Shown here: one piece after another, positions 48,876 through 57,944 of the stretch | Numbering within the stretch: the stretch's first letter is position 1 | Layout: the number at the start of each line of letters is the position of its first letter | DNA from: Terrabacter sp. Root181 | Lineage (GTDB): Bacteria; Actinomycetota; Actinomycetes; Actinomycetales; Dermatophilaceae | Direction: 5' to 3' | Assembly: GCF_001428505.1 (NCBI RefSeq) | Contig: NZ_LMHU01000008.1 | Span: forward strand, 326,336-390,335 | Length of the DNA stretch: 64,000 bases | Program-made: the position numbers and the translations under genes | Notes under the pieces: model-generated | What the model was told of the DNA's origin: nothing | The model's input: the letters and a program-made list of their open reading frames with translations, nothing else | Database searches by the model: none

Positions 48876-51002
48876 TCAGCGCCGTCTCAGCGTGAGACGC
48901 ACGAGTCCGTATGCCGCGTCGTCGGCCCGGGCGCGTGACGCCGCCTCCCGCATCCGGGAGTTGACGTCGCCGTCGAGGTCGCCTATGAGCACGAACCCGA
49001 GGTCGTGGGCGCGGGCCAGGATGCCGCGCACGTCGGCGGGTCCGACTGCCCCCTCGGCCGCGCGCGGGCCGATCGGGACGGTGACGACGAGGAGGCCCCC
49101 CGAGCGGAGCGCCCACGAGGCCTGCTCGAGCACGTGGTCGACGTCGTCGGCGTCGCACCCGTTGGGGTGGATGCGGACGATGACGTCGAGGGAGCCGGTG
49201 TCGACGTCGAGGGCCGCGACGCTCGGGTGCGCGCCCGTGAAGTCGATCTCGACCGGCGCGAAACCGACCGCGCGCGCCCACCGGGAGAGCAGGGAGCGGG
49301 TGCCGCCCTCGTCGACGATCACCGCGCTGCGGCGGCCGTCGTCTCGCACCCGCAGGATCGCTGCGAGGCTGCCGAGGGCCGCCCACGCCGAGACGCTGTC
49401 GAGCGACCGCGGCAGGCCGAGGATGCGCGAGAGCCGGCGGGCGTCGTCGGCCTCGTCGGGCTCGCCGAGCACGTCGGTCGCGAGGACCCACTCGGGCAGG
49501 TCGTCGGGACGCAGGGAGACGAGCGGGCGTCGGGCCGCGAGGGCCCGGGTGGCGCTGCGGCGCACCCGACCGGCGACGTGGCGCGCCCCGTGGCCCAGGA
49601 GCCGCCCGGTGCGCGGGAGCAGACCCCGGTCCCCCGCGGCGGTCTCGTCGGAGGTCTGGTCGGCGGGCTCGAGCTCGTCCGGGTCGTCCGGGTCGTCCGG
49701 GTCGTCCGGGTCGTCCGGGTCGTCGCGGTCGTCGGGGTCGTCGGGGTCGGGGGCGACGGCATACGACCCGCCCGGCTCACCGAGCAGCACGCTCTCGTCG
49801 ACGGACAGGGCCTCGAGCGTGCCGAGGTAGTGCGCCCACGGACCCGAGAGGTCCGGCGTCTGCACGCCCTCGGCGAGGCGGCGGCGGACGTCCGGGTCGC
49901 CGAGGCGCCGGAGGGCGCCGGCGAGCGCACGCTCGTCCTCCGGCGGGACGAGGATCCCATTGACGCCGTCGTCCACCTGCTGCGAGAACGGGGCGATGTC
50001 GGAGGCGAGGACGGGCAGCCCGTGCGCGTGCCCGAGGATGACGTTCTGGGACGCCGTCGCAGAGCGGTACGGCAGCGCGAGGACGTCGTGGTCGGCGAGG
50101 AGCGCGGCGAGGGCGTCGGCCGGGACGTAGCCGTCGCGGATCTCCACCCGTCCCGCGAGCGCCGGGTCGGAGGCGAGGCGGCCGATGACGCCGCGGTTGG
50201 CCCCCCAGATCTCACCGGCGATGGTGAGCGTCACCTCGGGCACGGACCGCATGGCACGCAGAAGCACGTCGATGCCCTTGTACTCGCGGATCAGACCCAG
50301 GGCGAGCAGCCGGGTGGGACCGGGGCGCGGGCCGCGCAGGATGGGGTCACCGCCGGGCAGGTGGGGCGGGAGGTCGGCCACGGAGACGCGGCGCGCGCCG
50401 AGGTCGTGGGCCACGGTGGCCTGGTCGGCGCTGTGGACGAGCACGGAGTCGACGCGCGAGAAGAGCGCCGACATGAGGCGGGCGTCGCCCGGATGGGGCT
50501 CGTGCGGCAGGACGTTGTGGCACACGACGACCGACTGGGGGCGTGGGCCGGCACCACCGGGCACGGCGCCGGCGGCCCGCAGCAGCGCCAGGTGGGCCGG
50601 CACGACGGGAGGCATGACGTGCACGACGAGGATGGCGTCGACGTCGCGCAGCCGCCGCCCCGCGCGCACCCAGGTGTCGGGGCGGGCCCAGCTGAGCGCC
50701 CGGATGGTCCGCGGGAACGGCGGCACCTCCGGCACCCCGTCGGGCACCGAGGCGTCGGCGTGGTGCAGCTTCGAGGGGTAGAGGTGCGCCCACGACACGA
50801 GCGTGACGTCGTGGCCCGCGTCCGCGAGGTGGTGGGCAAGCATCGTCGTGTGTGCGGCGACTCCACCCTTGTGCGGATGGGTCGGGCCGACGATCGCGAG
50901 GCGGAGCGCGGCCGATCCCGTCGAGTCGTCCGGCCCGGCCGAGGCCTCGAGGTGGGGTGCGGCTCCGGGGCTCCCGGCGGCCTGGGGCAACGCGTCCGTC
51001 AT
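48876..51002 (-). CDS. GT4 glycosyltransferase with a repeat linker and a C-terminal Rossmann-like domain
   Basis: 708 residues. The N-terminal GT-B glycosyltransferase (1-395) has RLAIVGPTHPHKGGVAAHTT, LLALGLIREYKGIDVLLRAM and the nucleotide site ATASQNVILGHAHGLPVLAS with E-type retaining motif region. An acidic D-D-P linker (about 418-442) is encoded by 9-bp tandem repeats. The C-terminus (about 470-708) has strands RRSAVIVDEGG and SGGLLVVTVPIGP, like a SAM-dependent methyltransferase without a clear SAM loop. It probably adds sugars to a surface polymer. The role of the tail is unclear. Confidence 0.8.
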   Translation of the reverse strand: MTDALPQAAGSPGAAPHLEASAGPDDSTGSAALRLAIVGPTHPHKGGVAAHTTMLAHHLADAGHDVTLVSWAHLYPSKLHHADASVPDGVPEVPPFPRTIRALSWARPDTWVRAGRRLRDVDAILVVHVMPPVVPAHLALLRAAGAVPGGAGPRPQSVVVCHNVLPHEPHPGDARLMSALFSRVDSVLVHSADQATVAHDLGARRVSVADLPPHLPGGDPILRGPRPGPTRLLALGLIREYKGIDVLLRAMRSVPEVTLTIAGEIWGANRGVIGRLASDPALAGRVEIRDGYVPADALAALLADHDVLALPYRSATASQNVILGHAHGLPVLASDIAPFSQQVDDGVNGILVPPEDERALAGALRRLGDPDVRRRLAEGVQTPDLSGPWAHYLGTLEALSVDESVLLGEPGGSYAVAPDPDDPDDRDDPDDPDDPDDPDDPDELEPADQTSDETAAGDRGLLPRTGRLLGHGARHVAGRVRRSATRALAARRPLVSLRPDDLPEWVLATDVLGEPDEADDARRLSRILGLPRSLDSVSAWAALGSLAAILRVRDDGRRSAVIVDEGGTRSLLSRWARAVGFAPVEIDFTGAHPSVAALDVDTGSLDVIVRIHPNGCDADDVDHVLEQASWALRSGGLLVVTVPIGPRAAEGAVGPADVRGILARAHDLGFVLIGDLDGDVNSRMREAASRARADDAAYGLVRLTLRRR
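49674..49750. repeat. 9-bp tandem repeat encoding (Asp-Asp-Pro)n
   Basis: About eight copies of GTCGTCCGG, some varied (GTCGTCGCG, GTCGTCGGG). On the coding strand it gives D-D-P triplets. Because the unit is 9 bp, copy-number changes keep the frame, so length can vary between strains. Confidence 0.9.
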
Positions 51003-51100
51003 GGTGCCCCGACTCTAGTTGCCGGCGTGCACCCCGAGGCGTGCTGCCGCCTGCACCTCGCGTGTCGGTCGGGGCGCCGGGGGCGCTCTACGCTGGGCGC

Positions 51101-51787
51101 ATGCAGAACGAGGACGTGTGGCTGGTCGTGCCGCTCTACGACGAGGCAGCCGTCATCGCCGACGTCGTGCGCGAGGCCCGCGCCGTCTTCCCCAACATCG
51201 TGTGCGTCGACGACGGGTCGCACGACGCGTCTGCCGCCCGCGCGGAGCAGGCCGGCGCGGCCGTCGTGCGCCACCCCGTCAACCTCGGCCAGGGCGCGGC
51301 CCTGCAGACCGGCTTCGACTACGCCCTGGGTGACCCGGGCATGCGCTACGTCGTCACCTACGACGCCGACGGCCAGCACCAGATCGACGACGTCGAGGTC
51401 ATGGTCGAGCGCATCCGGCGGGAGGACGTGCGCGTCGTCTTCGGCTCGCGCTTCCTCGACGAGCGCACGGAGGCCTCGGCGTCCAAGCGGCTCGTCCTGC
51501 GAGCCGCGGTCGCCTACACCAACTTCACGACGGGCACCCGCCTCACGGACGCACACAACGGCCTGCGCGTGCTGCACCGCGACGTCGTCGAGAAGCTCGA
51601 CATCACCCAGAACCGGATGGCCCACGCGTCCGAGATCGTCGCCCAGATCGGCTCGATGCGCTTCGACGGCGCCAAGGTCGCCTACGCGGAGGAGCCCGTG
51701 CACATCCTCTACACCGACTACTCCAAGGCCAAGGGCCAGTCGCTCTGGAACGCCGTCAACATCCTGGCGGAGCTGATCTGGCGATGA
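51101..51787 (+). CDS. GT2 glycosyltransferase
   Basis: 228 residues. Classic GT-A start WLVVPLYDEAAVIADVVREA, DDG motif (VCVDDGSHDAS), DAD metal site (YVVTYDADGQHQ) and N-terminal strand-helix pattern. It resembles polyprenyl-phosphate or rhamnosyl GT2 enzymes. It overlaps the DUF2304 gene by 4 nt, a common pairing. Confidence 0.88.
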   Translation: MQNEDVWLVVPLYDEAAVIADVVREARAVFPNIVCVDDGSHDASAARAEQAGAAVVRHPVNLGQGAALQTGFDYALGDPGMRYVVTYDADGQHQIDDVEVMVERIRREDVRVVFGSRFLDERTEASASKRLVLRAAVAYTNFTTGTRLTDAHNGLRVLHRDVVEKLDITQNRMAHASEIVAQIGSMRFDGAKVAYAEEPVHILYTDYSKAKGQSLWNAVNILAELIWR

Positions 51788-52212
51788 GTCGACAGAGCGT
51801 CATCCAGATCCTGCTCATCGCCGCGGTCCTCGCCATCGCGTGGCGGCTGCTGATCGGCTCGGGCCAGCGCACGCAGGCCATGCGACGGCTCGGGCTCCTC
51901 TTCCTGCTGGGCATCGTCATCTACTCGATCATCGACCCGAGCAAGACGTGGACCAACCTCGCCAAGGCGCTCGGGATCGGGCGTGGCGCCGACCTCATCC
52001 TCTACGGGCTCGTCGTGGCCTTCCTCGGCTTCGTCGTGACGACGTACAAGCGCTTCCGCGCGATGGAGACCCGCTACACGCGTCTCGCGCGGCGCATCGC
52101 CCTCGACGAGGCACGGCCGGCAGTGGAGCACGTGAGGTCGACAGGATCGACTGACACACTGTCCGCCGAGGTTCCCCCGTCCCCGAGCGTGAAGGCAGCC
52201 GATGCCGACTGA
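51784..52212 (+). CDS. DUF2304 membrane protein
   Basis: 142 residues with three hydrophobic helices (about 5-24, 35-50, 65-88), short cytosolic ends and the DUF2304 pattern (IQILLIAAVLAIAWRLLIGS, then YSIIDPSKTWTNLAKALGIG). DUF2304 members usually accompany GT2 genes and may form a complex with them. The stop overlaps the LCP start by 11 bp. Confidence 0.85.
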   Translation: MSRQSVIQILLIAAVLAIAWRLLIGSGQRTQAMRRLGLLFLLGIVIYSIIDPSKTWTNLAKALGIGRGADLILYGLVVAFLGFVVTTYKRFRAMETRYTRLARRIALDEARPAVEHVRSTGSTDTLSAEVPPSPSVKAADAD

Positions 52213-53365
52213 TCCGAGCACTCCGCGCCGCCCCGGCACCCCCGGCCGCGACGAGGCCTACGTCGTCGACACGCGGCGTCGGCCCAAGCGACCCCGAGGT
52301 GGCGCCGTCGCACCCCCGCGCCCCGACGAGCGGGACCTCGGACCCACCGCCCCACCCCACGAGCCGCGCTACCGCTGGCGCAAGGGACGCATCGCGCTCG
52401 TCGTGCTGCTCGTGCTCCTCGTGGCCTGGATCGGCTTCATGGTCTGGGTGCCGATGCAGGCCTGGGGGGCCGTCAACAAGGTCGACAACATCCCCGACGG
52501 CGAGCGACCCACCGACACCTCGGGCTACAACTACCTGCTCGTGGGCTCCGACAGCCGCGAGGGCCTGACCAAGGAGCAGCGGAAGAAGTACGCGACGGGC
52601 AACGCCGCGGGCAACCGCACCGACACGATCATGCTCGTCCACGTGCCCGAGAGCGGCGGGAAGCCGGTCATGGTCTCGCTGCCCCGCGACTCCTACGTGC
52701 CGATCCCGGGCCACGGCTCCAACAAGATCAACGCCGCCTACTCCATCGGCGGGCCGAAGCTGCTCACCGACACCGTCGAGCAGGTCACCGGCATCCACAT
52801 CGACGGCTACATCGAGATCGGCCTCGGCGGGTTCGCCTCCGTCGTCGACAGCGTGGGCGGCGTCGACATCTGCGTGGCCCGGGACATGAACGACAAGAAG
52901 GCCGGCATCGACCTCAAGAAGGGCTGCCAGACCCTCGACGGCGGCAACGCCCTCGGCTACGTCCGCTCCCGCTACGAGGACCCGCTGGGCGACATCGGCC
53001 GCGCCGCCCGCCAGCGGCAGTTCCTGGGCGCGCTCATGAAGAAGGCGGCGACGCCCTCGACCGTCCTCATCCCCTGGCGCTACAAGAGCTTCGCCGACGC
53101 CTCCGCCGCCGGCCTCGCCGTCGGCCAGGAGACCGGCATCGCGGACGCCGTCCGCGTGCTCCAGGCGATGCGCGCCGTCAGCAACGACGAGGGGCTCTCC
53201 CTCTCGGTCCCGACCTCGGACGTCGCCTACCGCACGAGCGCCGGCGCCCTCGCCGTCAAGTGGGACACCGAGCGCGCCAAGGCGCTCTTCAGGGCCCTCA
53301 AGGACGACGAGCCGCTGACCGAGCCGCCGCCCGGCACCACCGTCGAGGGAGCGAAGAACAGCTGA
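52202..53365 (+). CDS. LytR-CpsA-Psr (LCP) family protein
   Basis: 387 residues. Short cytosolic start, TM at about 62-84 and the LCP domain: NYLLVGSDSREGLTKEQRKK, RTDTIMLVHVPESGGKPVMV, SLPRDSYVPIPGHGSNKINA and ALGYVRSRYEDPLGDIGRAA. The conserved Arg and Asp residues for pyrophosphate binding are present. LCP enzymes attach glycopolymers to peptidoglycan from polyprenyl-phosphate carriers. It fits the flanking glycosyltransferases. Confidence 0.94.
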   Translation: MPTDPSTPRRPGTPGRDEAYVVDTRRRPKRPRGGAVAPPRPDERDLGPTAPPHEPRYRWRKGRIALVVLLVLLVAWIGFMVWVPMQAWGAVNKVDNIPDGERPTDTSGYNYLLVGSDSREGLTKEQRKKYATGNAAGNRTDTIMLVHVPESGGKPVMVSLPRDSYVPIPGHGSNKINAAYSIGGPKLLTDTVEQVTGIHIDGYIEIGLGGFASVVDSVGGVDICVARDMNDKKAGIDLKKGCQTLDGGNALGYVRSRYEDPLGDIGRAARQRQFLGALMKKAATPSTVLIPWRYKSFADASAAGLAVGQETGIADAVRVLQAMRAVSNDEGLSLSVPTSDVAYRTSAGALAVKWDTERAKALFRALKDDEPLTEPPPGTTVEGAKNS

Positions 53366-54093
53366 TGGCCGACCTGTTGCCCGCCGAGGTGCTCGCCCGG
53401 ATGGTCGCGGCCGACCCGGGCCGGCCGCGCCTGACGTGGTACGACGACGAGCCGGGACCGACCGCGGGCGAGCGCATCGAGCTGAGCGCGCGCGTCCTGG
53501 CCAACTGGGTCTCCAAGGCCGCGAACCTCCTCCAGGACGACGCCGCGGCCGGACCGGGCACGACCGTCGGCCTCGACCTGCCGGCGCACTGGCGCTCGCT
53601 CTACTGGGCGCTCGCCACCTGGTCGGTCGGGGCGACGGTCGTCGTCGGCAGCGCTGCGGCCGGGGCCGACGTGCTCGTCACCGACTCCCCTGCCGCTGCG
53701 GCCGGCCACGGCGGCGACGCGGTCCTCGTCTCCCTGCCGGCGCTGGCCCGCAGCCACCCGGAGGCCGGCGACGCAGGCGGCGCCGTCGACGAGGCCCGCG
53801 AGCTGGCCACCCACGGCGACCTCTTCTCACCGATGTCCGACGCCGAGCCCGGAGACGTCGCGCTGGCCGCGGACGGCCTCGACACGGCATACGGCGCCGT
53901 CGTCGTGCCCGACGACGGGTGGGGCACGTCCCCGCGCGTCGCGCTCGCCGGTGGGCTCGAGCAGGTCCTGCGACTGGCGCTCGGCGCGTGGTCGGCCGAC
54001 GGCTCGGTCGTGCTCGTGCGCGGTGACCGCGAGGATCTCGCGGCTCGCTTCGCGTCCGAGGGCGTCACGGTCGACGCCCGCGAGAACGCCTGA
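53365..54093 (+). CDS. TIGR03089 family protein
   Basis: 242 residues, start ATG 53365 overlapping the LCP stop (TGATG). The sequence RLTWYDDEPGPTAGERIELS and LANWVSKAANLLQDD with SLYWALATWSVGATVVVG matches the actinobacterial TIGR03089 family, related to the N-terminal half of AMP-forming acyl-CoA ligases. The catalytic half is missing. Role unknown; a link to cell-wall metabolism is common from its place after LCP. Confidence 0.9.
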   Translation: MADLLPAEVLARMVAADPGRPRLTWYDDEPGPTAGERIELSARVLANWVSKAANLLQDDAAAGPGTTVGLDLPAHWRSLYWALATWSVGATVVVGSAAAGADVLVTDSPAAAAGHGGDAVLVSLPALARSHPEAGDAGGAVDEARELATHGDLFSPMSDAEPGDVALAADGLDTAYGAVVVPDDGWGTSPRVALAGGLEQVLRLALGAWSADGSVVLVRGDREDLAARFASEGVTVDARENA

Positions 54094-54104
54094 GCCGCAG
54101 CCGG

Positions 54105-55967
54105 TTACGCCGACAGGCGGTCGAAGAGGGACCAGGTCCGGGAGGCCACGACCCCGGTGCTCGCGAGACCGGCGTGCGCCTGGGCGGCCTTGACCGCCTC
54201 ACGCGTCGCCAGGTCGAAGATGCCGGTCTGACGCACCCCGAGGAGGCGCTGCACGGCGACCACCTGGGGTCCGGTGTCACCCGCGCGCAGCACCGTCGAC
54301 CGGTCGGCCACGAACGGGAAGTCACGCGCCTCGAGCACGTCCCAGAGCTCGGGCGTCACCAGCCCGGTCTGCGGCTGGGCGAGCGACCGCTGCAGCGAGA
54401 CGACCTTGTCCCGTGTCACGGAGCCGAAGACGCCGTCGACGGCGAGTCCACCCAGGGCGCGCTGGAGCACCCGCACCGCCGCGCCCCGCGACCCGGTCGC
54501 GAGCGTCAGGCTCTTGTATGCCGTGTAGCTCGTGCCGACGTCGACGCTGGCGACCCCGGCGCTGGTGCGTGACGACGTGCTGGCGTAGGTGGTCATGGCG
54601 AGGTCCCTCCCGGTCGTGGTCGTGTGCAGCTCTGCGGTCGTCACGGTCGGGCGGCCCACGAGGGCGGCCGTCGCCGTGGCGGACCAGCCGCGCGTGTAGA
54701 GACGCTGCTGGGTCGTGGAGTCGGCGACGCCGGTCTGCGGCAGGCCGGCGAATCGCTGGTACGCCGTCACCCGCGCGCGGGTCATCGTGCCGTAGTAGCC
54801 GGTCGTGGGCAGCGAGCCGAGCCTGGCCTGCAGGGTCTTGACGGCCGCCGACGTCATGCCGAACCGCAGGGTCGGGTAGGCGGGCGTCGTCGCGCCCGAG
54901 GCCGCCGTGCCGGTCCACCCACGGACCCACAGCCGCGCCTGGGTCACGGGGTCGGCGACGCCGGTCTGCGGCAGCCCCACGAACTTCTGGTAGGCCGTCA
55001 CCCGGGCCCGCGTCATGGAGCCGTAGTAGCCCGTCGTGGGCAGCGATCCGAGCTTCGTCTGGAGGACCTTGACGGCGGCCGAGGTCATGCCGAGCCTCAG
55101 CGTCGGGTAGGCGGCGGTGACGCTCCTCCAGCCGCGCGTCGCGAGGATCTCCTGGGTGCGCAGGTCGGCGGTGCCGGTGCGGGGCAGTCCGACGAAGGCC
55201 TGGTAGGCGATGACGCGGGCCTTGGTCTGGTCGCCGAAGTAGCCGGTGGTCGGGAGGTTGCCCAGGCGCACCTGCAGCTGTCGCACCGCCTCGGAGCGCA
55301 TGCCGTAGGAGAGCACGACCGGCTTCGTCGTCACCGGCGTCGTCGGCGTGGTCGGGATGCTCGACGCCGCCGGCGGGAGCGTGGTGAGGTAGCTGCGCGT
55401 GGCGACGCCGGTCCACCACGACGTGCGGCCCGCCGCCCCGTCGTAGTTGAAGCTGAAGTGGACGTGGTCGGTGTGCGGCGACGAGCCGTAGTACGGCGCC
55501 CAGCCGCGCTCCGTCGCGTAGGAGCGCCACATCTTCCGGTCGTGGATGATGTACATGATCCCGAAGCGACGGGCCATCGCCCCCTTGACGCCGTTCTTGT
55601 CGGGGGCCGTCAGCCACGCGAGCACGGACTGGGCGACCGCCTCCTGCGAGGGGTTGCTGACGTTGAGCATCCAGTCCCACGCACGGCCGTCGTAGTGCTC
55701 GGAGGGGCCGCTGCCGCACGTGCGCCCGATGAGGCCGGTCGAGCCCATCCCGTAGTGCGAGGTCATGAGCCGGGCGAACGCCAGCACGCCGGGCCGCGCC
55801 ACGGGGTCGCAGATCGTCTGCCCCTGGTAGGGCACGTAGACGTCGAGCGCGCTCGGGAGCGTCCGGGTCGGTGGTGCCTGGACCGCCGCGGCCGGGGTCG
55901 CCGTCATCGGCACCGTCAGCGCGGGCAGGGCGAGGACGAGGCCCAGCGGGCGTCGGCGCAGGGCCAT
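54105..55967 (-). CDS. Secreted protein, M15-like domain plus five peptidoglycan-binding repeats
   Basis: 620 residues with a signal peptide (RPLGLVLALPALTVPMTATP). The first domain (about 35-200) has HYDGRAWDWMLNVSN and HTDHVHFSFNYDG, an H-x(n)-D ... H-x-H arrangement like VanY/M15-type zinc carboxypeptidases. Five PG_binding_1-type repeats follow (about 220-620). Repeats 2 and 3 are nearly identical (LGSLPTTGYYG...MTRARVTAYQ). It probably binds and trims peptidoglycan. Confidence 0.82.
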   Translation of the reverse strand: MALRRRPLGLVLALPALTVPMTATPAAAVQAPPTRTLPSALDVYVPYQGQTICDPVARPGVLAFARLMTSHYGMGSTGLIGRTCGSGPSEHYDGRAWDWMLNVSNPSQEAVAQSVLAWLTAPDKNGVKGAMARRFGIMYIIHDRKMWRSYATERGWAPYYGSSPHTDHVHFSFNYDGAAGRTSWWTGVATRSYLTTLPPAASSIPTTPTTPVTTKPVVLSYGMRSEAVRQLQVRLGNLPTTGYFGDQTKARVIAYQAFVGLPRTGTADLRTQEILATRGWRSVTAAYPTLRLGMTSAAVKVLQTKLGSLPTTGYYGSMTRARVTAYQKFVGLPQTGVADPVTQARLWVRGWTGTAASGATTPAYPTLRFGMTSAAVKTLQARLGSLPTTGYYGTMTRARVTAYQRFAGLPQTGVADSTTQQRLYTRGWSATATAALVGRPTVTTAELHTTTTGRDLAMTTYASTSSRTSAGVASVDVGTSYTAYKSLTLATGSRGAAVRVLQRALGGLAVDGVFGSVTRDKVVSLQRSLAQPQTGLVTPELWDVLEARDFPFVADRSTVLRAGDTGPQVVAVQRLLGVRQTGIFDLATREAVKAAQAHAGLASTGVVASRTWSLFDRLSA

Positions 55968-56248
55968 GGTGAACCTCTTGTCAGGCGTTGGAGCCGGGTC
56001 GAGACATGGGGTGGTGGGTGGCGTGCAGTGGGTTTACTCCCGCACCATTTATGCACTCCAGTCACACCCATCACAAGGCAGTCCGCTGAATTACAGGGGT
56101 GTTCTTCTCGACGGCGTCGAATGACACGGCTGTCATTCGGCCACTCCGGGAGCCGGACGGCATACGTGCCCGGCGACCACAGGTCGACCCGCTCGTGTGG
56201 GGCGACCCCACGGCACCGGCGCGCGGCGGCGCGGATAGAGTCCGACCC

Positions 56249-57040
56249 ATGGACAAAGTCGTCTCCACCCCCCAGGAGGCCATCGCCGGGATCAGCGACG
56301 GAATGTCGCTCTCGGTCGGCGGTTTCGGCCTCTGCGGCATCCCCTCCGTCCTCATCGCGGCGATCCACGACGCCGGCCTCACCGACCTCGAGGCCGTCTC
56401 GAACAACTGTGGCGTCGACGACTGGGGCCTTGGCATCCTGTTGCGCGACAAGAGGATCCGTCGCATGGTCAGCTCGTACGTCGGCGAGAACAAGGAGTTC
56501 GAGCGGCAGTACCTCTCCGGCGAGCTCGAGGTCGAGCTGACACCGCAGGGCACGCTCGCCGAGCGACTGCGGGCCGGCGGCTCCGGCATCGGCGCCTTCT
56601 TCACGATGACGGGAGTCGGCACCCAGATCGCCGAGGGCGGGCTGCCCTGGCGCTACGACGACTCCGGCAACATCGCCGTCGCGTCGCCGCCCAAGCAGAC
56701 CCAGGACTTCGACTGGATGGGCGAGACGCGCACCTTCGTCCTCGAGCAGGCCATCACGACCGACTTCGGTCTCGTGCGTGCCGCCAAGGGCGACCGTCAC
56801 GGCAACCTCGTCTTCAACCAGTCCGCCCGCAACTTCAACCCGCTGTGCGCCATGGCCGGCCGCGTCACGGTCGCCGAGGTCGAGGGGCTCGTCGAGCCTG
56901 GGCAGCTCGACCCCGACGAGATCCACCTGCCCGGCATCTTCGTCCAGCGCGTGCTGCCGCTGACCCCCGAGCAGGCTGCCGAGAAGCGCATCGAGCGCCG
57001 CACCGTCCGCCCGCGCACGACCACCGAGCAGGAGGCCTGA
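56249..57040 (+). CDS. scoA: 3-oxoacid CoA-transferase, subunit A
   Basis: 263 residues. GxGG motif [20 protein letters not shown] is typical of the alpha subunit. With subunit B it moves CoA from succinyl-CoA to acetoacetate for ketone and butanoate use. One nucleotide separates the two genes. An alternative acceptor range is possible. Confidence 0.94.
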   Translation: MDKVVSTPQEAIAGISDGMSLSVGGFGLCGIPSVLIAAIHDAGLTDLEAVSNNCGVDDWGLGILLRDKRIRRMVSSYVGENKEFERQYLSGELEVELTPQGTLAERLRAGGSGIGAFFTMTGVGTQIAEGGLPWRYDDSGNIAVASPPKQTQDFDWMGETRTFVLEQAITTDFGLVRAAKGDRHGNLVFNQSARNFNPLCAMAGRVTVAEVEGLVEPGQLDPDEIHLPGIFVQRVLPLTPEQAAEKRIERRTVRPRTTTEQEA

Positions 57041-57041
57041 G

Positions 57042-57677
57042 ATGGCTCTGACCCGTGAGCAGATGGCCGCGCGCGCCGCCGCCGAGCTGGCCGACGGCGC
57101 CTACGTCAACCTCGGCATCGGCCTGCCGACCCTCGTTCCCAACTACGTCCCCGACGACGTCGAGATCGTGCTCCAGTCCGAGAACGGCATCCTCGGCGTC
57201 GGTGCCTACCCGTTCGACGGCGACGAGGACCCCGACCTCATCAACGCGGGCAAGGAGACCGTCACCCTCCGCAAGGGTGCGGCCTTCTTCGACTCGGCGA
57301 CGAGCTTCGGGATGATCCGCGGCGGCAAGGTCGACGCGGCCATCCTCGGCGCCATGCAGGTCTCTCAGGGCGGCGACATCGCCAACTGGATGATCCCCGG
57401 CAAGATGGTCAAGGGCATGGGTGGTGCGATGGACCTCGTCCACGGCGCCAAGAAGGTCATCGTGCTCATGGAGCACAACGCCAAGGACGGGTCCTACAAG
57501 ATCGTCAAGGAGTGCTCACTGCCCTACACCGGCCGTGGCGTCGTCCAGCGCATCATCACCGACCTCTGCGTCCTCGACGTCACCGACTCGGGCCTGGTGC
57601 TGCGCGAGCTCGCACCCGGGGTCACCGAGGCCGAGGTGCGCGAGAAGACCGAGCCCGAGCTCATCGTCGACCTGTAG
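57042..57677 (+). CDS. scoB: 3-oxoacid CoA-transferase, subunit B
   Basis: 211 residues. The catalytic Glu is in [12 protein letters not shown] (about residue 46), which forms the thioester in SCOT enzymes. [20 protein letters not shown] and [20 protein letters not shown] are the subunit B signatures. A hairpin with TTTT ends the pair. Confidence 0.95.
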   Translation: MALTREQMAARAAAELADGAYVNLGIGLPTLVPNYVPDDVEIVLQSENGILGVGAYPFDGDEDPDLINAGKETVTLRKGAAFFDSATSFGMIRGGKVDAAILGAMQVSQGGDIANWMIPGKMVKGMGGAMDLVHGAKKVIVLMEHNAKDGSYKIVKECSLPYTGRGVVQRIITDLCVLDVTDSGLVLRELAPGVTEAEVREKTEPELIVDL

Positions 57678-57735
57678 CCGGCGCCCACCCACGGCTGAGC
57701 CACCGGCCCCTCCCACCGGCTTCCGAGAACGAGAG

Positions 57736-57770
57736 AAGGCGCGGTCACGAATGTCGTGACCGCGCCTTTT
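57736..57770 (+). terminator. Rho-independent-like terminator of scoAB
   Basis: Arms AAGGCGCGGTCACGA (57736-57750) and its complement (57754-57768), loop ATG, followed by TT, so the last four T fall at 57767-57770. Confidence 0.88.
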
Positions 57771-57944
57771 CCGTGCCTGCGGGAACGCGGGAATTTACCT
57801 CCCTTTGTCATTCGGTCTGCGCAATTGCGGTCTTTCCTGTGAATTCGGCTGGTACGGTCACGAATCGGCCAACAAGGCCTTGTGTTTACGTCAATAAATG
57901 GGACATTTGGGACGATCGCCGTCTTCCACCCAGGAGTGACTCTC

